Source of the DNA: an uncultured Clostridia bacterium
GTDB taxonomy: Bacteria > Bacillota > Clostridia > Oscillospirales > Oscillospiraceae
Length of the DNA: 64,000 bases
Direction of reading: 5' to 3'
NCBI GenBank assembly: GCA_947165595.1
Contig: CAMVAV010000007.1
Span: 1 to 64,000, forward strand
Numbering within the stretch: the first letter of the stretch is position 1; each line of letters starts with the position of its first letter. The position numbers and the translations under genes are program-made. The notes under the pieces are model-generated. The model was not told where the DNA came from. It ran no database searches and worked only from the letters and a program-made list of their open reading frames with translations. Shown here piece after piece: positions 24,550 to 32,577 of the stretch.

Positions 24550-25509
24550 TTACTGGACCAAATGGATCGCGAAGCCGCCGAATTCGCCCTTGAGATAGAC
24601 GAACTTCGCCGCGCCCTTGTCGTTGTACTGGATGCTTGCCGGGTCGAACTCCACGCCACGCCTGCCGAGGTGGTACATCGCGCGCTCGACGCTGTTGGTC
24701 CTGAAGCCGATGTGACCCTTCGTGCCGGGGCCGACGCCGGACATGTACTCGACGGCGTCGCCCGCGAACCAGGATTTGCTGGTCTCGCGCGGGGCGAGGC
24801 CGAGCATTGCCTGCAGCATCCCCGCGAGCCGCTTCGCCTCCTCCGCGTCCGCGCAGTTGACGCCGACGTGCGCGAGCCGGATGCCGAGCATGGTGCTGAC
24901 CGCGTCCTTGCAGATGGCGGTGATCTCGTCCCAGCGCTCTCCGGCGATAAGGTCCTTCTTCACCATCCAGGTCCCGCCGCAGGCGAGGATCTGGTCGAAG
25001 GAGAGATAGTCCATCAGGTTCTTCGTGTTCACGCCGCCGGTCGGCATCCACATCAGCTTGCGGTAGGGACCGGCAAACGCCTTGAGCTTCTTCACGCCGC
25101 CGTTGTCCTCGGCGGGGAAGAACTTGACCGCCTCGAGCCCCAGCGCCATCGCCTGCTCCATCTCGCCGCCGGTGGCGGTGCCGGGGAGCATCAGTGCGCC
25201 CTTGCTGAGTCCGTACTTCACGGTGTCGGGGTTAAAGCCGGGGCTGACGATGAACTTCGCGCCCGCGGCGAGGGCGCGGTCGAGCTGCTCGTGCGTGGTG
25301 ACGGTGCCCGCGCCGACGAGCATCTCCGGCACCTCGGCGACGATGGCCTTCATCGCCTCCTCCGCCGCGTCGGTGCGGAAGGTGACCTCCGCAGCGGGCA
25401 GGCCGCCGGCGACCAGCGCCTTCGCGAGCGGGACCGCCTTCGCGGCGTCCTCAATGGCGATGACCGGCACGATGCCGATCCGGGAAATGGTTTTCAACAC
25501 TTCATTCAT
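24550..25509 (-). CDS. eda: KDPG aldolase fused to a VOC-fold domain
   Basis: Residues 1-205 are a complete class I KDPG/KHG aldolase that splits KDPG into pyruvate and glyceraldehyde 3-phosphate: Schiff-base Lys129 in EAVKFFPAE, the phosphate loop GAGTV, and PTGGVN. Residues about 212-319 form a second domain of vicinal-oxygen-chelate (glyoxalase-like) type (IRLAHVGVNCADAEEAKRLAGML, then GHIGFRTNSVERAMYHL and GGFAIHLVQ). Such Eda-VOC fusions occur in other Firmicutes; the role of the second domain is unknown. It sits directly upstream of kdgK in the operon. Confidence 0.9.
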   Translation of the reverse strand: MNEVLKTISRIGIVPVIAIEDAAKAVPLAKALVAGGLPAAEVTFRTDAAEEAMKAIVAEVPEMLVGAGTVTTHEQLDRALAAGAKFIVSPGFNPDTVKYGLSKGALMLPGTATGGEMEQAMALGLEAVKFFPAEDNGGVKKLKAFAGPYRKLMWMPTGGVNTKNLMDYLSFDQILACGGTWMVKKDLIAGERWDEITAICKDAVSTMLGIRLAHVGVNCADAEEAKRLAGMLQAMLGLAPRETSKSWFAGDAVEYMSGVGPGTKGHIGFRTNSVERAMYHLGRRGVEFDPASIQYNDKGAAKFVYLKGEFGGFAIHLVQ

Positions 25510-25524
25510 AGCCAGACGATCCTC

Positions 25525-26298
25525 CTATGGCGTAAATTGAAAACGTTCGTTGAGCCAGGTCCTGCACAGGCCGAGCCACGCGCCGCGCGCCGCGTCCGGC
25601 GTTTCGACCTCCTGCGTGCAGACGGAAATGCCGTGCGCGCCGCCGGCAAACAGATGGCACTCGTAGGGGACGTGCGCGCGCTGCATGGCGGAGACGAGCA
25701 GCAGCGTGTTCTCCACCGGCACGCTTTCGTCCCCCGTGCAGTGCCAGACGAAGGTGGGCGGCATCCGTTCCGTGACGTGCTTTTCAAGCGACAGCAGCTC
25801 CCGCAGCGTTTCGTCGCCGCCCGTGACGTTGTCCGCGGACTCCCGGTGCGCGAATTCGCCCGTCGTGATCACGGGATAGCTGAGCGCCAGCGCGTCGGGA
25901 CGGCACGCCTCGCCCAGCTCCAGCTCGTGCCAGAGCACGCCGAGGCTCGCGGCGAGGTGCCCGCCCGCGGAAAAGCCGAGCACGCCGACGTGCCGCGGCT
26001 CGATGTGCCACTCCGCCGCGCGCTCGCGCACGATGCGCACCGTCTCCGCCAGCTCGCGCAGCGGTCTGAGCCCGCCGGCGTGCTCTCCGGTCGAGTACTC
26101 CAGCAGCAGCGTCTGGTAGCCCATCGCGGCGAACGCGAGCGCCGCGGGGTCCCGCTCCCGCGGGGAGAGCCAGCGATAGCACCCGCCCGCGCAGACAATG
26201 AGCGCGGGACGGGTCCTGTGCGCGACGAGCCGGTCATGGTCCTCGTGCAGATAGAGCGTGACCGGCGCGCCGTTTGCCGAAAAATGTATCACATTCAT
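25525..26298 (-). CDS. Alpha/beta-hydrolase, probable acetylesterase
   Basis: A 257-residue alpha/beta-hydrolase without signal peptide. It shows the oxyanion segment VCAGGCYRWLSPRE, the nucleophile elbow GFSAGGH (Ser110), an acidic residue near HCTGDESVPVENT and the catalytic His in FAGGAHGIS. It resembles the BD-FAE/Aes-type sugar acetylesterases that often sit in plant-polysaccharide loci. Inside an operon for galacturonate breakdown, the likely job is removing O-acetyl groups from imported pectin oligosaccharides; the substrate is inference. It lies 15 nt upstream of eda. Confidence 0.75.
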   Translation of the reverse strand: MNVIHFSANGAPVTLYLHEDHDRLVAHRTRPALIVCAGGCYRWLSPRERDPAALAFAAMGYQTLLLEYSTGEHAGGLRPLRELAETVRIVRERAAEWHIEPRHVGVLGFSAGGHLAASLGVLWHELELGEACRPDALALSYPVITTGEFAHRESADNVTGGDETLRELLSLEKHVTERMPPTFVWHCTGDESVPVENTLLLVSAMQRAHVPYECHLFAGGAHGISVCTQEVETPDAARGAWLGLCRTWLNERFQFTP

Positions 26299-26363
26299 AG
26301 TAACAGATAATCCCCGCGCTGTGAAGCCTTCTCAGGAAAGTGCCCGCGTTTTTTCGGGACGCT

Positions 26364-27164
26364 TTACGGCTGCTTGCCGATGTAGGCGAGGATGCCGCCG
26401 TCGACGTAGAGCACATGCCCGTTGACGAAGTCGGAGGCGTCGGAGGCGAGGAACACCGCGGGGCCCATCAGGTCCTCGGGCGTGCCCCAGCGCGCCGCCG
26501 GCGTCTTGGCGACGATGAACTGGTCGAAGGGGTGGCGGCTTCCGTCCGGCTGACGCTCGCGCAGCGGCGCGGTCTGCGGCGTGGCGATGTAGCCCGGCCC
26601 GATGCCGTTGCACTGGATGTTCGCCCCGCCGTACTCCGAGCAGATGTTGCGCGTGAGCATCTTGAGCCCGCCCTTGGCGGCGGCGTAAGCGGAGACGGTC
26701 TCGCGTCCCAGCTCGCTCATCATCGAGCAGATGTTGATGATCTTGCCGTGACCCTTTTCGATCATGCCGGGGATGACCGCCTTCGCGCAGATGAACGGCC
26801 CGATGAGGTCGATGTCGACGACCTGGCGGAAGTCCTCCGCGCTCATCTCGGTCATGGGGATGCGCTTGATGATGCCGGCGTTGTTGACGAGGATGTCCAC
26901 GCCGCCGAGCTCCTCCTTGATCTTCGCGACCAGCTCCGCGACCTCGTCCTCCTTCGTCACGTCGGCGATGTAGCCGCGCGCGTCGATGCCCTTCGCCTTG
27001 TAGTCGGCGAGCGCCTTGTCCAGATTTGCCTGCGTGCGGCAGTTGAACACGATCCTCGCGCCCGCGCCGGCAAGCGCCTCGGCGATGGCGAAGCCGATGC
27101 CGTACGCCGCGCCGGTGACGAGGGCGACCCTGCCCTCCAGGGAAAAGCTCTTCATGATATCCAT
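26364..27164 (-). CDS. kduD: 2-dehydro-3-deoxy-D-gluconate 5-dehydrogenase KduD (SDR)
   Basis: Short-chain dehydrogenase of 266 residues that reduces 2,5-diketo-3-deoxygluconate to KDG. It has the cofactor motif TGAAYGIG (about 17-24), NNAG, and the catalytic Ser-Tyr-Lys (SMMSEL, YAAAK). The start is ATG 27162-27164, 9 nt after GGAGG; a TTG three codons earlier would be too close to that site. KduD is preferred over gluconate 5-dehydrogenase because kduI is directly upstream (18-nt gap) in the same operon. Confidence 0.92.
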   Translation of the reverse strand: MDIMKSFSLEGRVALVTGAAYGIGFAIAEALAGAGARIVFNCRTQANLDKALADYKAKGIDARGYIADVTKEDEVAELVAKIKEELGGVDILVNNAGIIKRIPMTEMSAEDFRQVVDIDLIGPFICAKAVIPGMIEKGHGKIINICSMMSELGRETVSAYAAAKGGLKMLTRNICSEYGGANIQCNGIGPGYIATPQTAPLRERQPDGSRHPFDQFIVAKTPAARWGTPEDLMGPAVFLASDASDFVNGHVLYVDGGILAYIGKQP

Positions 27165-27182
27165 TTCAAACAACCTCCGTCC

Positions 27183-28025
27183 TTACTTCAGCTCGTTGGT
27201 CGCGATGACGTCCATGTCGTCAAACTCCTGGTTCTCGCCGCCCATCGCCCAGATGAACGTATAGCTGCTCGTTCCGGCGCCGGCGTGGATCGACCACGAC
27301 GGGGAGATGACCGCCTGCTCGTTGCGCATGACGATGTGGCGGGTCTCCTGCCCCTGTCCCATCATGTGGAACACGACGTCGCTCTCCGGCACGTCGAAGT
27401 ACATGTAGACCTCCATGCGGCGCTCGTGCGTGTGCGCGGGCATGGTGTTCCAGACGCTGCCGCTCTCGAGCACGGTCATGCCCATCGAAAGCTGGCAGGT
27501 CTTGAGCACGTCGGGATGGATGAACTGGTTGATGACGCGCTTGTTGGACGTCGCCGCGTCGCCGCAGGGACGCTTCGCCGCGTCGGCGAGCTTCAAAAGC
27601 CGCGTCTCATAGCTGCGGTGCGCGGGCGCGGACACCATGTAAAACTTCGCGGGCTTTTCCGCGTCGTCGCTGGAGAAGACGACCTCCTTCGCACCCATCG
27701 TGATATACAGGCAGTCCTTGCGGCCCAGCGCGTAGACCGTGCCGTCGACCGTGATCTTTCCGGCCTCGCCGATGTTGAAGATGCCGATCTCGCGGCGCTC
27801 GAGGAAGTAGTGCGTGCCGAAGTTCGCCCACACGTCGATGCCCTTGTCGATGGAGACCGCCTCGCGGACGGGCATGCAGCCGAGCGTGACCATGCGGTCG
27901 ACGTGGCTGTAGACCGCGACGACCTCGTCGGGGCGGTAGAGATTTTCGATCAGGAACTCGCGGCGGAGCTCCTCGGTGGTGTAGCGCTTCACGTCGTTGG
28001 GATTCGCGGAATAACGGATGTCCAT
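27183..28025 (-). CDS. kduI: 5-dehydro-4-deoxy-D-glucuronate isomerase KduI
   Basis: Converts 5-keto-4-deoxyuronate, formed from the unsaturated sugar released by pectin lyases and GH105 enzymes, to the KduD substrate. The 280-residue cupin-fold protein has the zinc-binding HTHERRMEVYMYF segment and the C-terminal histidine of SWSIHAGAG, plus the family's N-terminal MDIRYSANPNDVKRYTTEEL. It is full length. Together with KduD it shows that the cell handles unsaturated galacturonides as well as plain galacturonate. Confidence 0.95.
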   Translation of the reverse strand: MDIRYSANPNDVKRYTTEELRREFLIENLYRPDEVVAVYSHVDRMVTLGCMPVREAVSIDKGIDVWANFGTHYFLERREIGIFNIGEAGKITVDGTVYALGRKDCLYITMGAKEVVFSSDDAEKPAKFYMVSAPAHRSYETRLLKLADAAKRPCGDAATSNKRVINQFIHPDVLKTCQLSMGMTVLESGSVWNTMPAHTHERRMEVYMYFDVPESDVVFHMMGQGQETRHIVMRNEQAVISPSWSIHAGAGTSSYTFIWAMGGENQEFDDMDVIATNELK

Positions 28026-28060
28026 GATAGTTTCAAGCCTCCTAAATAAGTATCGGTTTT

Positions 28061-29140
28061 TTACTTGATGACCGCCTCGGTCGCGGCGTCGAACAGGTAG
28101 ACGTTTTCATACGGGACGGAGAAGGTGATCGCGCTGTCGGTCTCCGGCGTGTCGTGCGGGTCGACCTTCAGGATCGCCTGCTCTCCGCCCATCGTGATAT
28201 AGACGTTCGTGTTGTCGCCGAGCATTTCCGTCAGCTCCACCCCGGCGCGCAGCACATAGGCGTTCTCCCGCTCGCCGGGCAGCGCCGCCTCCGGGCGGAA
28301 GCCGAAGACGAGCTCCTTCCCCTCGTACCGCGCGAGCCGGTCCCCCAGCTTGTGCCTCAGGTCGAGCGAGGCGTCCCCGACGGAGATGCGGCCGTCCCGG
28401 ACGGTTTCCCGGATGAAGTTCATCGGCGGCTCGCCGATGAAGCCCGCGACAAAGAGGTTGGCGGGCTCGAAGTACAGCTCGCGGGGCGTGCCCACCTGCT
28501 GGACCCAGCCCTCCTTCATCACCACGATGCGGTCCGCCATGGTCATCGCCTCGGTCTGGTCGTGCGTGACGTAGATGGTGGTCGCGCCGGTCTCGCGGTG
28601 GATCTGCGTGATCTCGGAGCGCATGGTGACGCGCTGCTTGGCGTCGAGGTTGGAAAGCGGCTCGTCCATCAAAAACACGCCCACCTTGCGGATGATGGCG
28701 CGCCCGATGGCGACGCGCTGGCGCTGGCCGCCGGAGAGCGCGCGCGGCAGGCGGTCCAGATAGTCCGTCAGGCCCAGAATGCGCGCGGTGCTGCGCACCC
28801 TCTCGTCGATGTAGTCCTCGTCCGCGCCCTGAAGCTCCAGCCCGAAGGCGATGTTGTCGTACACGGTCATCTGCGGATAGAGCGCGTAGCTCTGAAAGAC
28901 CATGGCGACGCCGCGCTCGCGGGGGCCCATCTCGTTGGCGCGTTTGCCGTCGATGAGGAATTCGCCGTTGCTGATGTCCTCCAGCCCCGCGATCATGCGC
29001 AGCGTCGTGGACTTGCCGCAGCCCGACGGGCCGACGAAGACGATAAACTCGCCCTTCTCCATCTCCAGGTTGAAGTCGTGGACGGCATGATAGCCGTTGG
29101 GGTAGATCTTATTGATCTTTTTGAGCGTCAAATAAGCCAT
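28061..29140 (-). CDS. Sugar ABC transporter ATPase (MsmX/UgpC type)
   Basis: A 359-residue ATPase of the CUT1 family: Walker A GPSGCGKS (about 38-45), Q-loop FQSYALYP, signature LSGGQRQR, Walker B VFLMDEP and a C-terminal TOBE/regulatory domain from about 240. MsmX-type ATPases energise several sugar importers, so its partner may be the permease pair at 39.9-41.8 kb or permeases elsewhere. It lies between the GH4 glycosidase and kduI, with no permease in its own operon. A second, similar ATPase is encoded at 35378-36460. Confidence 0.93.
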   Translation of the reverse strand: MAYLTLKKINKIYPNGYHAVHDFNLEMEKGEFIVFVGPSGCGKSTTLRMIAGLEDISNGEFLIDGKRANEMGPRERGVAMVFQSYALYPQMTVYDNIAFGLELQGADEDYIDERVRSTARILGLTDYLDRLPRALSGGQRQRVAIGRAIIRKVGVFLMDEPLSNLDAKQRVTMRSEITQIHRETGATTIYVTHDQTEAMTMADRIVVMKEGWVQQVGTPRELYFEPANLFVAGFIGEPPMNFIRETVRDGRISVGDASLDLRHKLGDRLARYEGKELVFGFRPEAALPGERENAYVLRAGVELTEMLGDNTNVYITMGGEQAILKVDPHDTPETDSAITFSVPYENVYLFDAATEAVIK

Positions 29141-29149
29141 ATTGCCACC

Positions 29150-30547
29150 TCATTTCAGCACGGAAAGGTCATACCACGGATCGAGATGCTTTGCGGTGCC
29201 GCGCGCCATCTCCCGGAAGAGCCGCCGCCCGGTCTCGCAGTCAAGCCCCAGGCACAGCGGCTGGGCGAGGAACGCCTCCCCGATCGCGCCCAGGTCTCTT
29301 GCCCGGATGCCCGCGTACAGGTTTTCCAGATTCAGCGCGTTGGCGGAAACCAGAGAGAGCACTCCTCCCGGCAGCGGCTGCGCCGTGATCGGGCGCACGC
29401 TGTCCCGGTCGAAGACGCAGTTGGTCTCCACCACGGTCCCGCGGGGAAGCTGCGGCATCTGCCCGACGTTGACGGTGTTGGCGTTGGAAACGACCGCGCC
29501 GAAGCCCAGAATGGCGAGCATCAGCCTTACCAGCTCCTCGGAGCTTTTTTCCAAAGCAACGTCCGCCCTTCCGTCCGCCATCGCCGCGGACGATTCGAGC
29601 TTTTTCTCCCGGTCCCGGCGCCGGTAGTCCACGCTCGTGAGGTGGCAGAGCCAGCGCTCCGCGGCCTCCGGGCCGTCCAGATACCACGCCTTGGGAAGAA
29701 ACTCGACCAGATGCCGGTCCCCCGCCGCGGCGAGCGCGCCGAAGCGCCGGAAAAGGTCCATCTTGACCTTGTTGCCGCAGGTAAACGGGTCGAAGCGCCA
29801 GTTCTCCGGCGCGATGCCGTGCTTTTCCACATAGCCGGTCTCGTAAAACCGCTCGATGAACGGCGGCAGGAGCGCGAGCACGTCGGCGTCCTCCCAGCGC
29901 GCGCGGGTGATCCAGGTGAAGTGGTTGATCCCCGAGGCGTCCACCGTCAGCTCGTGCCGGTCGGGGCGGGGCACGCCGAGCTGCTCGTGCACCGCGCAGC
30001 AGAGAAAATCCTCCGCGTGGAACACCTCGTGGCAGCAGCCGAACGCCTTGATCTCCGGGAACACGTCAAAGAGCGTTTTGACGAGGATCGTCATCGGGTT
30101 GGTCAGGTTGATGACCCACGCCTCCGGACAGCATTTGCGAATGGCGCGGGCAAAGCCCTCGAACACCGGCACGGCGCGCATCGCGCGCAGCACGCCGCCG
30201 GGGCCGACCGTGTCGCCGACGCTCTGGTACACGCCGTACCGCTCCGGCGCGTGAACGTCGACCGCCATCTCGTCCAGCGTGCCCGGCAGGATCGAGATCG
30301 CGACGAAATCCGCGCCGTCCAGCGCGCGCTCGAGGTCGTCGTACACCGCGTAGTTCCAGCGGGAGCGCGCGTCGGGGTGGGCGTTGAGCCGCTCGCCGAT
30401 GCGCCGGTTCTGCTCCGCCGCCTCACGGTCCACATCGTACAGCGCCAGCTCGCCGCCGAGCTCCTCCGTCAGCGTCAGGTCGTTCATGAACACCCTTGCC
30501 CAGGCGCGGGAGCCTCCGCCGATGTAAACCAGCTTGATATTCTTCAC
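29150..30547 (-). CDS. GH4-family glycosidase, probable alpha-galacturonidase
   Basis: A 465-residue NAD- and metal-dependent GH4 enzyme. It starts with the Rossmann glycine motif VYIGGGSRAWA, then INLTNPMTILVK and the metal-site segment FGCCHEVFH (about 178-186), followed by GINHFTW. The CHEV-type motif and the pectin operon point to an alpha-galacturonidase/alpha-glucuronidase of the LplD type rather than a maltose-6-phosphatase or melibiase. It has no signal peptide, so it acts on imported oligogalacturonides. It is the first gene of the minus-strand operon and is divergent from the AraC regulator. Confidence 0.85.
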   Translation of the reverse strand: MKNIKLVYIGGGSRAWARVFMNDLTLTEELGGELALYDVDREAAEQNRRIGERLNAHPDARSRWNYAVYDDLERALDGADFVAISILPGTLDEMAVDVHAPERYGVYQSVGDTVGPGGVLRAMRAVPVFEGFARAIRKCCPEAWVINLTNPMTILVKTLFDVFPEIKAFGCCHEVFHAEDFLCCAVHEQLGVPRPDRHELTVDASGINHFTWITRARWEDADVLALLPPFIERFYETGYVEKHGIAPENWRFDPFTCGNKVKMDLFRRFGALAAAGDRHLVEFLPKAWYLDGPEAAERWLCHLTSVDYRRRDREKKLESSAAMADGRADVALEKSSEELVRLMLAILGFGAVVSNANTVNVGQMPQLPRGTVVETNCVFDRDSVRPITAQPLPGGVLSLVSANALNLENLYAGIRARDLGAIGEAFLAQPLCLGLDCETGRRLFREMARGTAKHLDPWYDLSVLK

Positions 30548-30567
30548 AAAAAAGGTCTCCTTTGCTT

Positions 30568-30627
30568 GGCAAAACGCCGAATTTCAATCGTCCGATCCGC
30601 CGCGGCATGGACAAAATAGGCAAAACG
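30568..30627. promoter_or_regulatory. Repeated GGCAAAACG boxes in the GH4/AraC intergenic region
   Basis: GGCAAAACG occurs at 30568-30576 and again, in the same orientation, at 30619-30627, 51 nt apart (about five helix turns), in the 124-bp gap between the GH4 operon and the AraC gene. Two spaced direct half-sites are typical of AraC-family operators. Clear -10/-35 boxes were not found. Confidence 0.35.
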
Positions 30628-30671
30628 TGATAAAAGTAAATGTTACAGACCGTCGAAAAAGGGGTGTTTGT

Positions 30672-31460
30672 GTGAATCAGATCATCTATGTGGGAAAGCA
30701 TCTGCTGACCTTCAGCGTCACCCGCCACGCGCACGACAGCTGGGAGCTGATCTATTGCACCGGCGGCGAGGGCACGATGGTTTTCGACGAATACCAGCTG
30801 CCCTACGAGCAGGACGACATCATCGTCATCCCGCCGAACACGCCGCACGTCAACGAGAGCCGCGAGGGCTTCACCAACATCCACATCAACATGCTCGACC
30901 CCACGCTCTCCGCCAAGTCTCCCCTGCTCGTGCGCGCCGACAGCAGCGGCTTTCTGCTCAACGCCTTCTCCGCCGCGTTCTTCTACTACAGCGAGCCGGC
31001 GCAGAGCACCGCCGCCCTGCTCTCCGCCTACGGCGACCTTATCTGCTGCCACCTGATGGCGAGCCAGAGCGCCCCGGCGCGCAGCAAGGTCGTGGAGCAG
31101 ATCGAAAGCGCCATCATCCGCAACTATCCGGACTGCGATTTCGAGCTGGATGAGTTTTTGCGCTCTTTCCCGTTCAGCGACGACTATCTGCGCAAGCTCT
31201 TCAAGCGGGAGACCGGCGTCACGCCGCACCGCTTCCTCAGCGACAAGCGGCTGGAGATCGCGGCGTCCTGCCTCAGCTCGACGCACACCGATGCCCAGAA
31301 CGTCACCGAGGTCGCGCACCTGTGCGGCTTCCGCGAGCCGCTCTACTTCTCCCGGATGTTCAAGAAAAAGTACGGCGTCGCGCCGAGCAATTACTCCCTG
31401 CACCTCGCCGGGGAGGCGGAGCCGGACAGAAGCTCGGAGAGCATGAAGATCAAGATGTGA
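30672..31460 (+). CDS. AraC family transcriptional regulator
   Basis: A 262-residue regulator with an N-terminal cupin-like sensor domain (HAHDSWELIYCTGGEGTMVF, then IVIPPNTPHVNES) and a C-terminal double helix-turn-helix of AraC type (FELDEFLRSFPFSDDYLRKLFKRETG and the second recognition segment VAHLCGFREPLYFSRMFKKKYGVAPSNY). The start is taken as GTG 30672, 7 nt after an AAAAAGGGG ribosome site; the frame is open further upstream but without homology. It is divergent from the uronate operon and convergent with the GH105 operon, so it is the obvious candidate activator of the pectin genes. The inducer is unknown. Confidence 0.9.
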   Translation: MNQIIYVGKHLLTFSVTRHAHDSWELIYCTGGEGTMVFDEYQLPYEQDDIIVIPPNTPHVNESREGFTNIHINMLDPTLSAKSPLLVRADSSGFLLNAFSAAFFYYSEPAQSTAALLSAYGDLICCHLMASQSAPARSKVVEQIESAIIRNYPDCDFELDEFLRSFPFSDDYLRKLFKRETGVTPHRFLSDKRLEIAASCLSSTHTDAQNVTEVAHLCGFREPLYFSRMFKKKYGVAPSNYSLHLAGEAEPDRSSESMKIKM

Positions 31461-32577
31461 GACGCTTGATCTCCGTATAGCAGAGCAGGAACGGGGCGAC
31501 GCCCTTCGCGTCGTTGCGCACGACTGGCTCGGAGATATAGTACTCATAGGTCCCGTCGCGCCGGCGGTCGCTCTCGGGGCCGAGGCCCGCGACGAGGCAG
31601 ATGCCGTCCAGCTCAAGCGTTCCCCCCGCGAGGGACAGATTCCGCTTCAGGATGCCGTGAAAGGTCTTTTCGCCTTTCGCGGCATATTCTTGTTCCAGCG
31701 CGCCGAGCCGCGCGCCCTTGAGCATGGCATAGGCGAGCATACAGCTCCCGCTGGTCTCGAGATAGTTGCCCGGACAGCCGCCGCGGTCGACGACCTGCCA
31801 GTACATCCCGCTCTCCGCGTCCGCGAAGCGGGAGACGTCGGCGGCAAGCTCCCGGAGCAGCTCGCGGACGCGGCCGCGCCCCTGCTCCGGCGGAAGGATC
31901 TCCGCGAGGTCCGCCAGCGCGACGGCGTACCAGCCGATGCTCCGCAGCCAGAAGCTCTTCGAGCAGCCCGTCGCCGGGTCCGCCCAGAAGGCGCTGCGGC
32001 TCGCGTCGTAGCCATGGTAATAGAGGCCGGTCTCCGCGTCCCGCATCCGCTCATGCACGGTTTCGAGCTGGCGCAGCGTGTCGGAGCAGTCGCCCGCGCC
32101 GAAGCGCGTCTCATAGAGCGCGTAGAACGGCTGCGCCATATAGATGCCGTCCAGCCACACCTGCTCGGGGTAGATTTTCTTGTGCCAGAAGCTGCCCTCG
32201 GCGGTGCGCGGCTGCCGCGCGAGCTGCCCGCGCAGCACGCCGGCGGCCTTTTTGTATTTCTCCTTGCCGGTCTTGTCGTACAGCTCGAACAGCACGCGCC
32301 CCTCGTTGACGTCGTCGAGGTTGTATTTTGCCTCGTCATAGGTGCGGATGCCGCCGTCCGGCAGGATGAAGTGGTCGATCAGGCGCTCGGTGAAATCGAA
32401 GTACCGGCTCTCCCCGGTGAGCTCCGCCAGGCTCAGCAGCGCCGTCGCCATGCACCCGTCGATGTAGTTCCAGCTCGCGCTCTTGCCCTGGCGCAGCTTT
32501 TCGATGTTCCACGCGGTGCGCTCCGGCGTCGATTCCTCGACCAGCCGGGTCACATAGGCGTCGATCTGCTCATACAT
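31450..32577 (-). CDS. GH105 unsaturated rhamnogalacturonyl/galacturonyl hydrolase
   Basis: A 375-residue (alpha/alpha)6-barrel hydrolase of family GH105 (YteR/YesR type) that removes the 4,5-unsaturated galacturonyl residue from pectin-derived oligosaccharides. Visible motifs include SWNYIDGCMATALL, the DDV(N) segment with conserved Asp, EQVWLDGIYMAQPFYA (catalytic Asp region), FWLRSIGWYAVAL and GNYLETSGSCMLAYAM. There is no signal peptide, so it acts in the cytoplasm. Its stop overlaps the convergent AraC gene by 11 nt. It is the last gene of the transporter operon and overlaps the GH28 gene by 8 nt. Confidence 0.92.
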   Translation of the reverse strand: MYEQIDAYVTRLVEESTPERTAWNIEKLRQGKSASWNYIDGCMATALLSLAELTGESRYFDFTERLIDHFILPDGGIRTYDEAKYNLDDVNEGRVLFELYDKTGKEKYKKAAGVLRGQLARQPRTAEGSFWHKKIYPEQVWLDGIYMAQPFYALYETRFGAGDCSDTLRQLETVHERMRDAETGLYYHGYDASRSAFWADPATGCSKSFWLRSIGWYAVALADLAEILPPEQGRGRVRELLRELAADVSRFADAESGMYWQVVDRGGCPGNYLETSGSCMLAYAMLKGARLGALEQEYAAKGEKTFHGILKRNLSLAGGTLELDGICLVAGLGPESDRRRDGTYEYYISEPVVRNDAKGVAPFLLCYTEIKRLTS

